This document shows, one piece after another, positions 10,838-21,035 of a stretch of 64,000 bases of DNA. Source of the stretch: Sarcophilus harrisii (lineage: Eukaryota; Chordata; Mammalia; Dasyuromorphia; Dasyuridae); NCBI RefSeq assembly GCF_902635505.1, contig NC_045428.1, positions 115,959,641 to 116,023,640 of the forward strand, given 5' to 3'. Below the pieces are notes generated by a model that did no database searches, was not told where the DNA came from, and worked only from the letters and a program-made list of their open reading frames with translations. Within the stretch, counting starts at the first letter, position 1; every line of letters begins with the position of its first letter. Made by a program: the position numbers and the translations under genes.

Positions 10838-11170
10838 ATCAATCAATTGACAAGCATTTATTAAACACTTACTATATGTTTGACAAAATACTAGATTTTT
10901 TGTTGTTGTTGTTGTTGTTCAGTTTCAGTAATGTCTGACACTTTGCGACCCCATTTAGAATTTTAGGTAAAAGATATTGGAATGGTTTGTCATTTTCTTC
11001 TCCAGTTCATTTTACAAATGAGGAAACTGAGACAAATGGGGTAAGTGATTGAAGGTTTATTTGAACTCAAGAAAACAAGTCTTCCTGCATTCAAGTCTGG
11101 CATTCTATTTATTGTGTCACCTAGCTGCCACAAAGTACTAAGTCTTGGGTGTGAAAATGCAAAAGTCTCC
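10838..11170 (-). mobile_element. L2-type 3' end, minus strand, split by a SINE
   Basis: ATCAATCAATTGACAAGCAT followed by TTATTAAACACTTACTATAT is the antisense of the L2 3' terminus. The copy is cut at 10893 and resumes at 11130 (TACTAAGTCTTGGGTGTGAA, the 'gctaagcgctggggatac' segment), with a MAR1 SINE between the halves. Confidence 0.75.
10894..11129 (-). mobile_element. MAR1-type CORE-SINE (RTE tail)
   Basis: On the minus strand this is a CORE-SINE with a Bov-B/RTE-like 3' end: the plus text opens with (TTG)n, TCAGTTTCAGTAATGTCTGA and GCGACCCCATTTAGAATTTT, passes the CORE (ATTTTACAAATGAGGAAACT) and ends in GTCACCTAGCTGCC. It is bounded by an 11-bp near-perfect target-site duplication, ACAAAATACTA (10883-10893) and ACAAAGTACTA (11130-11140). 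Such SINEs were moved by RTE LINEs in marsupials. Confidence 0.88.
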
Positions 11171-11189
11171 ACTGTATAAGAGCTTTGTT

Positions 11190-11372
11190 TCTAATGGCTG
11201 TACTCCTTATTAGCTTTGTGATCATGGGATAAGTTGCCTCCTACCAATAGCCAATTTCCTCATCTGTAAAATAATGAGGTGTAATGGTACTTTTACTTCC
11301 TACCTCACAGGATAGATGTGAGAGAAGTTCTTTGTAAGCCTTGAAGCATTATAGAAATGTAGCTGTTATTAA
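11190..11372 (+). mobile_element. MIR-type SINE
   Basis: Contains the MIR core and 3' segments: TTGTGATCATGGGATAAGTT, TTTCCTCATCTGTAAAATAA, CCTACCTCACAGGATAGATG and TTTGTAAGCCTTGAAGCATT, ending near TTATTA. The copy is old and diverged. Confidence 0.85.
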
Positions 11373-11379
11373 AATAGAA

Positions 11380-11545
11380 GAGATTTTGATCTGAATCTTA
11401 TGGGATGAGCAGGATTGGGATTGGCAAAGAGATTTCTAGACAGAGGAAATAATATGTACAGAGCAAAGAATAGACAAGCTTGACTTGATTAGATTATTCA
11501 TGTTAGGGAGTGTGGTGAGATGAAATTGGAAAGCTAGTTATACTA
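11380..11545 (-). mobile_element. L2 fragment, minus strand
   Basis: The plus text (GACAGAGGAAATAATATGTA, CAGAGCAAAGAATAGACAAG) is the antisense of the L2 ORF2 C-terminal region ('ggcagagggaacagcatgtgcaaaggcacggagg'). Confidence 0.6.
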
Positions 11546-11764
11546 AATAACAGTAGACTGTACAAAACTTTGGAAACTAGAACATATTTTGTTTTAGTAA
11601 TGATGGTAAAATGTACAACTGAATAGATTTTACAACTGTGCAATGCCTAGTTATTTTGCATTGGGTCCAATGGGGGAGGGGTTAAATATAAACATAATTT
11701 CTTTTTTTGTAACTTAAATAGAATATACATATAGACTTCCAGGTAGGGGTTTAGACATTTCATC

Positions 11765-11945
11765 CAGAGCCATTTCCAGTTATCTTGATCTATATCTTTC
11801 TCCTGGACCCAAATGGCTCTGAAGGGAAAAGTGAGACAGATGCCCTTGCTCAGCCCTCCTTCACTTAAATCCAATTCACTTGCATGTCATGGCATCACCT
11901 CCCTGATGTTATAGTCCTCTTTGAAAATGAAGGAAAAACAAGAAT
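11765..11945 (-). mobile_element. marsupial SINE, minus strand
   Basis: Antisense text CCAGAGCCATTTCCAGTTAT, CCTGGACCCAAATGGCTCTG, CTCCTTCACTTAAATCCAAT, CTTGCATGTCATGGCATCAC and CTTTGAAAATGAAGG matches the abundant marsupial SINE whose sense form starts 'ttgtttgtccttcattctcgaagaggaccatgacatca'. Confidence 0.75.
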
Positions 11946-11949
11946 AATG

Positions 11950-12150
11950 GGTTTAGAACAGGGACTCTCTTAACTTGAATGAGTTTTTTTTTTAATGATT
12001 TTCATAACTATATTTCAATAAAATTGTTTTCTTTTGTAATCTTATTCATTTTATTTTGTGCATTTAAAAAAATTATTTTAAGAAGAGTTCCACATATTTA
12101 ACCAACTTTTCAGAAGGAGTCTATGATGCAAAAAAAAGTTAAGAATCCTT
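11950..12150 (-). mobile_element. hAT-type non-autonomous element, minus strand
   Basis: Begins near CAGGGACTCTCTTAACTTG and ends AAAAAAAGTTAAGAATCCTT, diverged inverted ends of the 'caggggttcttaacct' class. The interior CTATATTTCAATAAAATTG, CTTTTGTAATCTTATTCATT and AGGAGTCTATGATGC matches the copies at 24440, 36005, 40130 and 44360. No transposase. Confidence 0.6.
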
Positions 12151-12159
12151 AGCTTAGAG

Positions 12160-12650
12160 CTTAAATAAGGGCCTTAAACTTCTCAGAATAAAGAAAATAA
12201 TGAATATGCCAAATGGGATTATGAATGAAAAATCTAGTATGATGGTATTGATCACATTTATTTGAAGTGTTTAGAATTCTATTCAACTCAATAGATTATT
12301 CCCCAAATAAACATTTTGACTCCCTTTACTATTCTCACTAAGACTGAATATAGCTCATAAATCAGATTAAGCTTGACTACAGAAGTACAAACTGTAGGCC
12401 CTCTTGGTGGCACCAGATGAACACAGGTACACTGGGAAGAAAGTGGGGTAGTGTATGGGCTAGACTTAAACCATGTTTTGAAATATCCACATTCACAAAG
12501 GTGTCAAACCGAGAGAAATATTTATTAAATTCAAGAAACATTTTTAAGAGTGCATGAATAAACTCTTTTTCTAGGGAACATCAAGATCCAACTCTAGCAA
12601 AATTCTAATATTTATCACGTTAATTCTCATCAGTTATTGCCAAGGCAAAA
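12160..12650. other. intergenic, nothing recognised
   Basis: AT-rich sequence with no coding frame, microsatellite or repeat that I can name. Confidence 0.45.
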
Positions 12651-12654
12651 TAAG

Positions 12655-12842
12655 CAAGGTGTCATATTGGAAAGGGTACCGAATGTAGAGTCAGAGATCT
12701 GAATTAAAATCTTGTAACTGCTATTTAGTACCAGCATCATGGTGGGAAAGTTCTTTGGGCTTCAGCTTTCTTAAATGTAAAGAGTTGGATTTGATTTTCT
12801 ATAAAGTCTTTTTGAGCTGAAAATCAATGATCCTCTGAAACT
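12655..12842 (+). mobile_element. THER2/MIR3-type SINE
   Basis: Carries the CORE-SINE order (GAGTCAGAGATCTGAATTAA, then a CTTTCTTAAATGTAAAGAG segment) followed by the L3-like tail GTTGGATTTGATTTTCTATA...CAATGATCCT, equivalent to 'gttggactagatgacctctaaggtcc...attctatgatcct'. Confidence 0.7.
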
Positions 12843-13134
12843 ATAGAATTATGGATAAGTAGCTATAATTTATAAAGAAAAAATGAATTTTCCAACTTTC
12901 AAGATGTACTCAACATTTTTGTTCAAGTACATTTAATGAACTGATTCAAGTATCAGAGAATAGCTTAAAATTTAGGGTTCCTTCCACCCATTTCTGTAAC
13001 AATAGTTTTTTCCAGACTACGGTTCTAAGAATGAAGGACATCTGTGAGACAGCCCAGAGCTTATACAAGCATTATCACTACTGACAGTTTATATGCTACT
13101 TCATTTTGATCGAGAGAGACTTGGGCAAGAATAA

Positions 13135-13225
13135 AGATTAAAGCTAGTTTGAGTTTTAGAGATCATCTACTCCAAGCCCCTCTTTTTATATAAATAAATT
13201 ACTAACACCCAGAAAGATGAAGGGA
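13135..13225 (+). mobile_element. L3/MIR3-like fragment
   Basis: GAGTTTTAGAGATCATCTAC followed by TCCAAGCCCCTC and AACACCCAGAAAGATGAAGG matches the common mammalian 'cttagagatcatctagtccaacccc...cccagagag' segment. Confidence 0.5.
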
Positions 13226-13584
13226 CTATGAAGAAACCTATGTCATTTAAACATTTACCTTGCTATCATGTGTGACAACTTCTTGTCTCAGAACCTCTCA
13301 AAGTTAGCGAGGGTATGGCTATTATAGAACAAAATTTGTTTCAAAAGAGAACATTTTAAACAGTATTTTCTACCTGAGAAGGGATTTAAATACCTTTTTG
13401 GAAAACAGGTGTCCTTTCCCCCTGAACATAAGCATGTGTAGCCTTCCTCTAGCAGAATGGACAGATGAGAACAATTTATTCTAATGGCCATGAATGGGGC
13501 TTAAGCTGATGCTGTGGAATGATACCGGGAAGGTGAGGTTGGGGTGGGGTGGTGATTGCAGAAAAAATAAAAATCAGCGTATGA

Positions 13585-13978
13585 AGACATCTATGAACTG
13601 TGCAAAATGAATTAAGAAGAACCCGGAGGTCGTTGTGTACAGTAACATCAATGCTTTAATGATGTTCAACTGTGAAAGACTTGGCTACCCTGATCAATAC
13701 AATGATCCAAAACAATTCCAAAGGACTTGTGATAAAAAAAAATGTTATCCACTTCCATAGAGAGAACTGATGAATTTTGATTGCAAATTGAAGTACAACT
13801 TAATTTTTTTCCTGTTATTTGATAGGGCTAATATGGAAATAAGTTTTGCATGATTTCATTTGTATCATTTTGTTGCCTTTGCAGTGAGTGGAGAAGGGCT
13901 GGGAGAAAGGGAGAGAATTTAGCACTCAAAATTGAAAAAGAAAAAATGTTTTAAAATAATAAATTGTTTATTAAAAAA
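13585..13978 (+). mobile_element. L1 3' end, plus strand
   Basis: Runs from the last codons of L1 ORF2 through the 3' UTR to an A-rich end. Landmarks: ACAGTAACATCAATGCTTTA, ACAATGATCCAAAACAATTC, CAAAGGACTTGTGA, GCATGATTTCATTTGTATCA, a purine-rich GGGCTGGGAGAAAGGGAGAG, and a terminal TAATAAATTGTTTATTAAAA. Strongly 5'-truncated and old. The same L1 3' subfamily recurs at 23.8-24.4 kb. Confidence 0.82.
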
Positions 13979-13984
13979 GGAATT

Positions 13985-14715
13985 CATTTCCTATCCATAG
14001 CTATGAAAGTTATGTGAATAATGTATTTCTCACCTACATTTTAACAGAATGCATGATCTTTACTATTCAGGTCATATATCCATTTATTTTTGTTTATTGT
14101 ATGAGATATTATTCTAAATAAGTCTAATTACTTCCAGACTGCATTCCTCAGAGTATGCCTAAAAACATATTTAAAACAAGGCTGGTCAATTAAGACCCAG
14201 TCCTTAAAGCATATATCTTATGTCCTACCTTGTTTCCACTGATGTGGAAGATTAATGATCCTATTTCTTGAGCAGGGATAAAGGAAGTATCCCTCCCTTC
14301 ATGTTGGAACATCTGTACTTGTTATTTGCTTTCTATTGACTTACTTTTGGGGATGCTGAGTCAGAAATTAATGTTCATACAAAAGGTTTAAGTATATTCT
14401 CTTGTCTGGTGCTTTTAAGTAAGGTGTTTTTGTCATGATCTGCTGGGTGGGAGATCCCATCCCCTACCAAACTTCCATGTGTCTCAGGATGTATGTTTCT
14501 TTTGTTCATTTTGTTTCTTCTATTTATCATTTACTCATCTTCGGTGATTTGAGTATCCAGAGATGGAATGGACAAATTTATTGTCTTGGGAACTTTGAAA
14601 GGTTAGAAGAGCCATCCATGAACTAGAGTTTGGCAAACAGCAGCAAGCGCCAGTGAGGAGCCAGCCCCAAGAAGTACCTGGTTTAATTTAACTTAGCTGT
14701 AAAGTAAGTCAGCAG
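13985..14715. other. single-copy sequence, no gene
   Basis: No repeat family or credible coding frame recognised. A 63-codon open frame at 14435-14626 has no family resemblance. Confidence 0.45.
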
Positions 14716-14719
14716 TTGA

Positions 14720-15965
14720 GGCAATGACTTGGATATTTGAGGTAAGATAGTAAGAATCCAGGATGCCTGCTACATTGCAAGTCTGAGGGACTGGGAGGAT
14801 AGTGTTGTTCTGTACAGTTATAGGAAAGCTTTAGGGGAAAAAATAATGAGTTTTATTTTGGACATATTGAGTTTAAGTGGTCTTCTGGACATCCACTTGA
14901 GATTTCTGAAAAGCAGTTGGAGATGTGAGATCAGGACAGGAAAAGTAGTTTTTGAGAATCATTAACATAGAGTAATTAAATCAATGAGTGATGAGATAGC
15001 CAAGTAAAGTAGTATAGTGGCAGAAGAGAAAAGGACCAAGGACAGAACCTTGAGGGAGTTCTTCAGTTATAGGACATGATTTGAAGGAGGAGTCAGCCCA
15101 GGTGACAGAGATAGTGTAGCCAGATTGTAGCCATTATTGTCATTGTTGTTTGTCCTTTATTCTTGAAGAGGACCAGTGATATCACAAGGCTAGATAATTA
15201 GGAGGAAAATGGTGTTCCCAAAAATTTACCGAGAAGTGAGTGTAAAAGAGAGAGGGATCCACAGATCAACAAAGGCTTTCTGCAGAAAGGTCAAGGAGAA
15301 CGAGGACTGAGAAAAGAACAATGCATTTGACAATGAAGAGATCATTGGTAACTTTGGAGTTGTGGTAGAATGATAAGGTCAGAAGTCAGATTGTAAGGGG
15401 TTAATAAAAAGTGAGATGAGAAAAGATGGAGGCACCTCTCTGTCATAGATAGTTTTTTTTGAGGAGTTCAGAAGAAATATAGGATGATACTTAACAGGGA
15501 TGGAAGGATCAAGTGAGAGTTTTTTGTTTGTTTGTTTGTTTGTTTTTTCAGTATGAGAGAGACATGAGCATGTTTGTAAGTGGAAGGAAATGAACCAGGA
15601 AAAAGGGAGAGATTGAAAATAAGTGAAAGAGAGGGGATGATGGAGGGGAGCAATATGTTAGATGAGATGGGATAGAATGAAATTGCTTAAACAAATAGAG
15701 AGATTTGCCTTGGTAAAGCGTAAGACCACTTCATCATGTGAGACAGGGATGAAGTAGGAAAAAGTGGCAGGAAAAAGTGATAGATAAGGAAGAAGGAGGA
15801 AGAGGAAGCCCTTGGCAAATGGCCTCAATTTTTTTTCCTGTGTAAAATATGAGGTAAGGTTGTCAGCTGAGAGAGTGGGGAAGGGAAAGGAGGGGGAACC
15901 AGGGAAGGTTTGAAGAAGGATGAAAATGTTTGGAAGACTTAATGTGGAGAGTGGGATAGTGAGTT
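14720..15965 (-). mobile_element. L2 LINE, ORF2 region, minus strand
   Basis: A long antisense L2 copy. Plus text such as TTTTATTTTGGACATATTGA, GACATCCACTTGAGATTTCT, AAGCAGTTGGAGATG, ACAGAACCTTGAGGGAG, CAATGAAGAGATCATTGG and GAGAGTGGGATAGTGAGTTG follows the antisense of the L2 reverse-transcriptase/C-terminal region in order. Sense stops are frequent, and apparent minus-strand open frames near the right end are shadows of this. It is interrupted by a short SINE fragment at 15125-15190 and a (TTTG)n run at about 15520-15546. Confidence 0.82.
15125..15190 (+). mobile_element. marsupial SINE 5' fragment
   Basis: CATTGTTGTTTGTCCTTTAT followed by TCTTGAAGAGGACCAGTGAT ATCA is the start of the same SINE family as 11765-11945, here in sense orientation within L2. 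Confidence 0.7.
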
Positions 15966-15975
15966 GATAAGCTAA

Positions 15976-15976
<1 letters not shown>

Positions 15977-16008
<32 letters not shown>

Positions 16009-16010
16009 CG
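15977..16010. repeat. (TG)n microsatellite
   Basis: About 14 TG units ending in CGTGCG, at the 5' edge of the L2 copy. Alternating purine-pyrimidine tracts of this kind can adopt Z-DNA. Confidence 0.97.
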
Positions 16011-16403
16011 CCGCATTTCTTTTTAAATTTTCTACATCGAGGTCCATGGTTTCTTGCATAAGAGTCCCTAATTTCTTATGTGATCAAGGAATGACCAATG
16101 AAGCCTCAATCTTTAGAACTTTCACAGTATTATTTTCTTGCTGCCAATACATATGGAGATTTTGTGAGGTTTTTTGTTTAAAGGAATTGAAGTATGAGGG
16201 AGTTCTTTCCCTTCCCTGAATCAGAGCATGCTCATGTATACTTGACAGTAGTTTTCCTGTATAGTAATGAAAAGCTTTTTAATTGGTTACTGGGCTGGGA
16301 CTGAGTGTGAATACAAAATATTAGATTTGATGAATGCTTTACTCTCTTTCCTGGTGTCCACTGAAGCAATATTTGTTAAATAGGAGAGATCTTAAGTCAG
16401 TCA

Positions 16404-16405
<2 letters not shown>
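16011..16405. other. single-copy sequence, no gene
   Basis: No repeat, RNA gene or credible frame recognised between the two microsatellites. Confidence 0.4.

Positions 16406-16441
<36 letters not shown>
16406..16441. repeat. (TC)n microsatellite
   Basis: About 17 TC units followed by TTTCTCAC. Confidence 0.97.
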
Positions 16442-16444
<3 letters not shown>

Positions 16445-16510
16445 ACATACACATCTTAATGTGTCTTGTTTCTATTATATTTATTCTTTCCTAATCTTAA
16501 GTGACACAAA

Positions 16511-16558
16511 ACTATTTTGTAAGTATAGAGGAATGTGTATATAAATGTGTGTGTGTGT

Positions 16559-16602
<44 letters not shown>

Positions 16603-16660
16603 TTAGAGTAGGGGGGAGAAATTGGTAAAGTCATTAAAAAAATCATTCATGATATAAAAA
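16511..16660 (+). repeat. local duplication, copy A (with (TG)n)
   Basis: Starts ACTATTTTGTAAGTATAGAG, holds a (TG)n of about 25 units, and ends ATTCATGATATAAAAA. The same start and end motifs, in order and orientation, bound 19369-19523, where the microsatellite is TA/CA instead. Non-repetitive flanks are near identical, which points to a fairly young duplication or a young unnamed repeat. Confidence 0.8.
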
Positions 16661-18390
16661 TGAATGTGCATCAGCTCAGGGAGAATGTTATTGTAGTTCT
16701 GTGGCATTTTGATATATTTTCTTAGTAAATATTCTTTTGTAAAACTCAATAGATATTTACTGGTTAATTGATATTGGAAAGAGACCAGTGGTCAAACTGA
16801 TATTGGGAAACATATCAGATGGGGGAATCATGAGTAATAGTATTGGGGAAACCCCACCCCAACTTCTCAGCATTACTAAGAATTCTGAAGACCTGACTTG
16901 ATAATCTCACTTGGAATGGGAGAATGAACCCAGAACCTGTTGTGCCCCATATTCTATCATGAATTTCATTTTTCTTTGGAACTATCCTGAGATTTTTTGT
17001 TATTGTTCCATATTCTCTTTGTTTCATTAGGCATTATTTAACTTTTCTTTGTCATGTTATGTCTGTTTAAAGCTTCAGACTTTCTTTGAGGATTTAATAT
17101 TCACCCTTTATTCTAGTTTTAGGATCATTTTTTGGATGCATCTGCTTGTGCCCCGGGTTTATCTTAAGATCTTCGGTGTAAGCTTTTCCCCTTATATTCC
17201 CTTGTTGTTCACTTTTTATTTCAGCCCAAGACCAGAGATCATGATGAGACATTTCTGAATCAGAATGATAGTGTAGGAGTTTTGTATTTACATGGTTTGG
17301 AGAAAAGGGTAATTAACAGGATAAGGCATAGAACACAACTACAAAACTTTTAAGCTTGGATACTGCATAATTTTTTGGTGCTTTCTTATTTGTTTTTAAG
17401 AATCTCCCAGTGTTGGTCCTCAGGTAAAAATATACTTTTTCTAGTGTTCTTATGACTGTTCCCAGATGCCTTTTTGATTCAGCCAACAGAGTTGAGTATC
17501 ACAGACTTTATTTACTTTTATGTAGATTTTTATATGGAACCATATCCTTAAGTCACTCATGTCAGTTAACATATACCCAGAGCCTAAAAGAAATAAAATT
17601 GAAACAGAAGTAAATCATGTACAAGTCCCAAAAGAAACTTACTATTCTGCCCTTTCTTCCCAGTACATTATTTTGTCCTTGGAATTGCTATTTGTTGTAG
17701 AAGCCTATGTGTTGTTGTAATAGGGAAAAATTTATGTTACTATTCAGACCTATGGGGGTATAACACATTTTGAAGACTGATGAACATTTATGGATGAAAG
17801 TTTTTGAAAAGATATTCTTGGGGGGAGGGGGAAATTGGGTAAGTTCAAGGTAGTAGATATGATAAGTAATACATTATAGCAGTGGTTTGACAATAATTTC
17901 TGCTCACAGCTATAGATTAGAAAATAGCAGAAAAGCAAGTATCCCAACCAGATGGTCATTTAGAAATTTTGGCATTACGGAACTTAGTTAACATCTCTAT
18001 TCTCAGGGAACTTAAGTTTCTGCGGGTTCATAGATAGTCTAGGTTTTTTGGACCCAGATTAGAAATGTCCCAAGGGGAGATTTCATGAGTCCTGGAAATC
18101 TCTTGTATAAATCAGTACTGTTCTCTTTGCTACATGTATTTTCTGAACCTCATAGAACAATCTAGGCCCAGAATATCTTCCTCTAGAAGCAACCTGTATC
18201 TCTGAAATGGCATTATGGTTGTCTATATTATTGTGATTACTGTTTGACTATGTACCATGTGTTTGTCCATGGAATGGCCAAGAATAGTTAGCAAGCTTTT
18301 GGCAGGAGAAAGTGGTGGATAATGTCACTAACAATGGATGTTTGAAATTCTGCAGATCTACAAAGCTGATATTTAGGAAGTCTTTAATAA
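16661..18390. other. single-copy sequence, no gene
   Basis: About 1.7 kb with no recognised repeat or RNA gene. Open frames near 16815-17027, 17049-17258 and 17750-17959 are 69-70 codons, unlike known families, and expected by chance. A G-rich patch lies near 17820-17832. Confidence 0.45.
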
Positions 18391-18394
18391 AGTT

Positions 18395-18595
18395 TTTCAG
18401 GATGGCATAATGGATGTGGTGATAGACCTCTAGTTAAAAAGATGAGTTCAGATCCCACCTTTGACACTTATGATTTATGATCATCAGTTACTACAGAGGA
18501 AGACAAATAAGTTAAGTCAAGTCAGCAAGTATTTATTAAATTAAAAATTGCCACGCATGGTACTATAATTTATATCATAGCAAAAACAAACATGC
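18395..18595 (+). mobile_element. CORE-SINE fragment and antisense L2-type end
   Basis: 18400-18480 resembles a CORE-SINE head (ATGGCATAATGGATGTGGTG ATAGA, GATGAGTTCAGATCCCACCT TTGACACTT). 18515-18590 (AAGTCAGCAAGTATTTATTA) is the antisense of an L2/MIR 3' terminus. Both are very diverged. Confidence 0.5.
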
Positions 18596-18878
18596 AAACA
18601 AATAAAAGTTTTATGCAGAAGCAAAGCTTCCCAGGGACTGATAAATGTTGTCTTATATACAGATATAGGACAGTTTAGAATCTAAACCTCTATTTTATTT
18701 CTGTTCCATAAAATAGCACAGAAGATATTGCCAGCTCAGTTTACCTCATTTTGTCAGAAATAAAAATACCAAGTTGACAAATAAGATGGTTGAATTTAAT
18801 TTTAAGTAAATTCAGGCTATTGGTCAGTTCCAAAATTATTTGACATCATCTGGCATTTTATGACAAATATCATATGTT

Positions 18879-18896
18879 GGGGGGGAGGGTTGGGGG
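18879..18896 (+). other. G-quadruplex motif
   Basis: GGGGGGGAGGGTTGGGGG satisfies G3+N1-7 four times (the first seven Gs split as GGG-G-GGG). No other regulatory context is visible. Confidence 0.6.
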
Positions 18897-19368
18897 AAAA
18901 GAAGATCATTCAGAAGACATGGATTTGAGTTATACCAGCATCTGGTAGTTAAAATGAAAGTGAGTTGGAACAAATTAAATAATACTTTAGGGGATTATAA
19001 AAATTCATTTTATTGATTTTGAAGTTGGAGATTTATTTTAAAAAGTGGCTGCTTTACATAAAGGTTCCATCGGAGGTAAAGTAATCTTAGGAGTCAAAAA
19101 CCATACATGATAATCAGTGAACAATTCAGTTTTTAATCTCTGTGTTTAGATTATTTCTGGTTCTGAGTTTATTATTACTAATAAACAGCTCTGGTTTCTT
19201 TTGAAGCACTTCTTTTGTGTAACTTCCAATATCTGCATTCACATGGGATGAGCACAAATGAGAATTAAATCTCATGAAAATACTATGTTTCATAGTATTT
19301 CTTCTCCAAACAACAATTATAAAATAGCCCCAGGGTAGGAGTAGAACATCTATGTTGTAAAGAAAAAA

Positions 19369-19523
19369 ACTATTTTGTAAGTATAGAGGAATATGTACAT
19401 TACATACATACATATATATATATGTATATATATATATATACATACACACATACACACACATACACTTACAGAGGGAGGAAGTGGTAAAGTGATTTTTAAA
19501 AAAAGTCATTCATGATATAAAAA
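19369..19523 (+). repeat. local duplication, copy B (with (TA)n/(CA)n)
   Basis: Partner of 16511-16660. The first 29 bases differ at one position. The right arm (GAGG..GTGGTAAAGT then GTCATTCATGATATAAAAA) matches with small changes. The centre is a composite of ATACATAC, (TA)n and ACACAC in place of the pure (TG)n of copy A. Confidence 0.8.
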
Positions 19524-19587
19524 GCTGCAGTGATTAGATTGAGTAGGAGCCATTAAGAATCTCTTTTTAATAGGAATATAAGCCTAG

Positions 19588-19848
19588 TAGTGGTGGTATT
19601 GGTGATAGTGGTATTTAGTAATTTCAGTCATGTTTAATTCTTCAAGATTCCATTTGGAGTTTTCTTGGCAAAGATAGCAAATTAGTTTGCCATTTCCTTC
19701 TCTAGCTCATTTTACAAATGAGGAAATGGAAGCACATAGCATCAAGTGACTTGCCCAGGATTACACAGCTAGTATCTATGACCACATCTGTACTCAGATC
19801 TTCCTGAGTCCTGATTTGGAGCTCTATCCACTGTGTCAAGGATAGCAG
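19588..19848 (-). mobile_element. MAR1-type CORE-SINE, minus strand
   Basis: Plus text AATTTCAGTCATGTTTAATT, CATTTGGAGTTTTCTTGGCA, GTTTGCCATTTCCTTCTCTA, TTTACAAATGAGGAAATGGA, CTTGCCCAGGATTACACAGC and CTCTATCCACTGTGTC is the full antisense order from RTE-like tail to tRNA-related head. Confidence 0.85.
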
Positions 19849-20608
19849 TATCTCTTGGTTAAAGCATATACATAATTTAATAACTTTTTACCATCTTGAA
19901 TGGCTATATTTATGGTTTTATTAAAGCATATTAGTATTCCTTTTTTTCCTACAATGTGTCCTTCCTCCCCACTAATATGTACTTTTCTTTTTAATCTACA
20001 AATTCACCAGTGAGCCTGAGGTAGAAAGGAAAAATTGTTGTATTTCTCAAATTATTGGTGATTTGGATCATTTTTAATATGGCTATTGGTAGCTTGAATT
20101 TCTTCCTATGAGGACTACTTTTTCATTTTTTTTTTAACCATTTGTGTATTAGGGAATGGTTCTTTTTCTACAAATTTGAAGTAGTTCCTTATATATATTG
20201 GAAAAGATATGTTTCTATGAGATGCTTGCTACAAATATGCTTTTCCCAGCTAATTATTTACCATCTAATGTTCACTGAAGTGGTTTTGTTTGGCATACAG
20301 GTATGGGCTGGAACAGTGTCAGACCTGTCATTTTATGTGAGTTTTTAAAATGGCACAAAAATGTAGGTGTTCTAAAGATCAACAAAAAGAGATATATTTA
20401 GCCCTCGCAGAAGGATATTCAATAATAGGCATTGAGGAAACCCTAAGATGATTCAGATGAACATAACTTCCTTATCCGAGTTACTTATCATGAGCCACCA
20501 GAGCAATCCTGTAGCAACTTGTAGCAATTTTGTTTTCAAGCAATGCAGAAATGGTTAACAGTCTTTACTCCTCTCGAGGTAACCTAGTTTTGAATATGAA
20601 ATCAATAG

Positions 20609-20612
<4 letters not shown>

Positions 20613-20640
<28 letters not shown>
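20613..20640. repeat. (TG)n microsatellite
   Basis: About 13 TG units followed by TAAAAAAAAC. Confidence 0.96.
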
Positions 20641-20645
<5 letters not shown>

Positions 20646-20654
20646 AACTAGCCT

Positions 20655-20900
20655 GTTTTTCCTCTGATCAGTGCAGTAATCAACCTTGATTCCAAAGGAC
20701 CTGATGATGAAAAATGCTACTCATCTCCTGACTGAGAGATGATATGAACTAAATATATAGAATGGGTCGTACATTTCTGGACATGGCCATGGTGGGAATT
20801 TGTTTTGCTTGACCATACATTTTGTTCCAAGACTTTTTCCCCCTCCCATTAAAATTGGGGAAATGGAAAATAGAGAAAAAAAGCTAGTTAATTGAAAAAA
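20655..20900 (+). mobile_element. L1 3' end (second subfamily), plus strand
   Basis: CTTGATTCCAAAGGACCTGA, GGACATGGCCATGGTGGGAA, TTTGTTTTGCTTGACCATAC ATTTTGTT and an A-rich end are features of a marsupial L1 3' UTR that differs from the copies at 13.6 and 23.8 kb. 5'-truncated. Confidence 0.7.
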
Positions 20901-20919
20901 AAAAGAATAAGAGATTGGT

Positions 20920-21035
20920 AACTATATGGTGGAAGAGTTTTCTACTTTGGAACAAAATTAAAGTAGGGATTAAAATCAACTATATGGTGGAAGAGTTTTC
21001 CACTATGGAACAAAATTAAAGTAGGTATTAAAATC
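20920..21035 (+). repeat. 58-bp tandem duplication, two copies
   Basis: Unit 1 is 20920-20977 and unit 2 is 20978-21035. Both start AACTATATGGTGGAAGAGTT and end ATTAAAATC. They differ at three of 58 positions, so the duplication is much younger than the surrounding repeats. It begins just downstream of the A-rich tail of the L1 fragment. Confidence 0.97.

Noticed and set aside
15658-16059. 133-codon minus open frame
   Set aside because: Part of antisense L2 plus the TG microsatellite (HTHTHT run).
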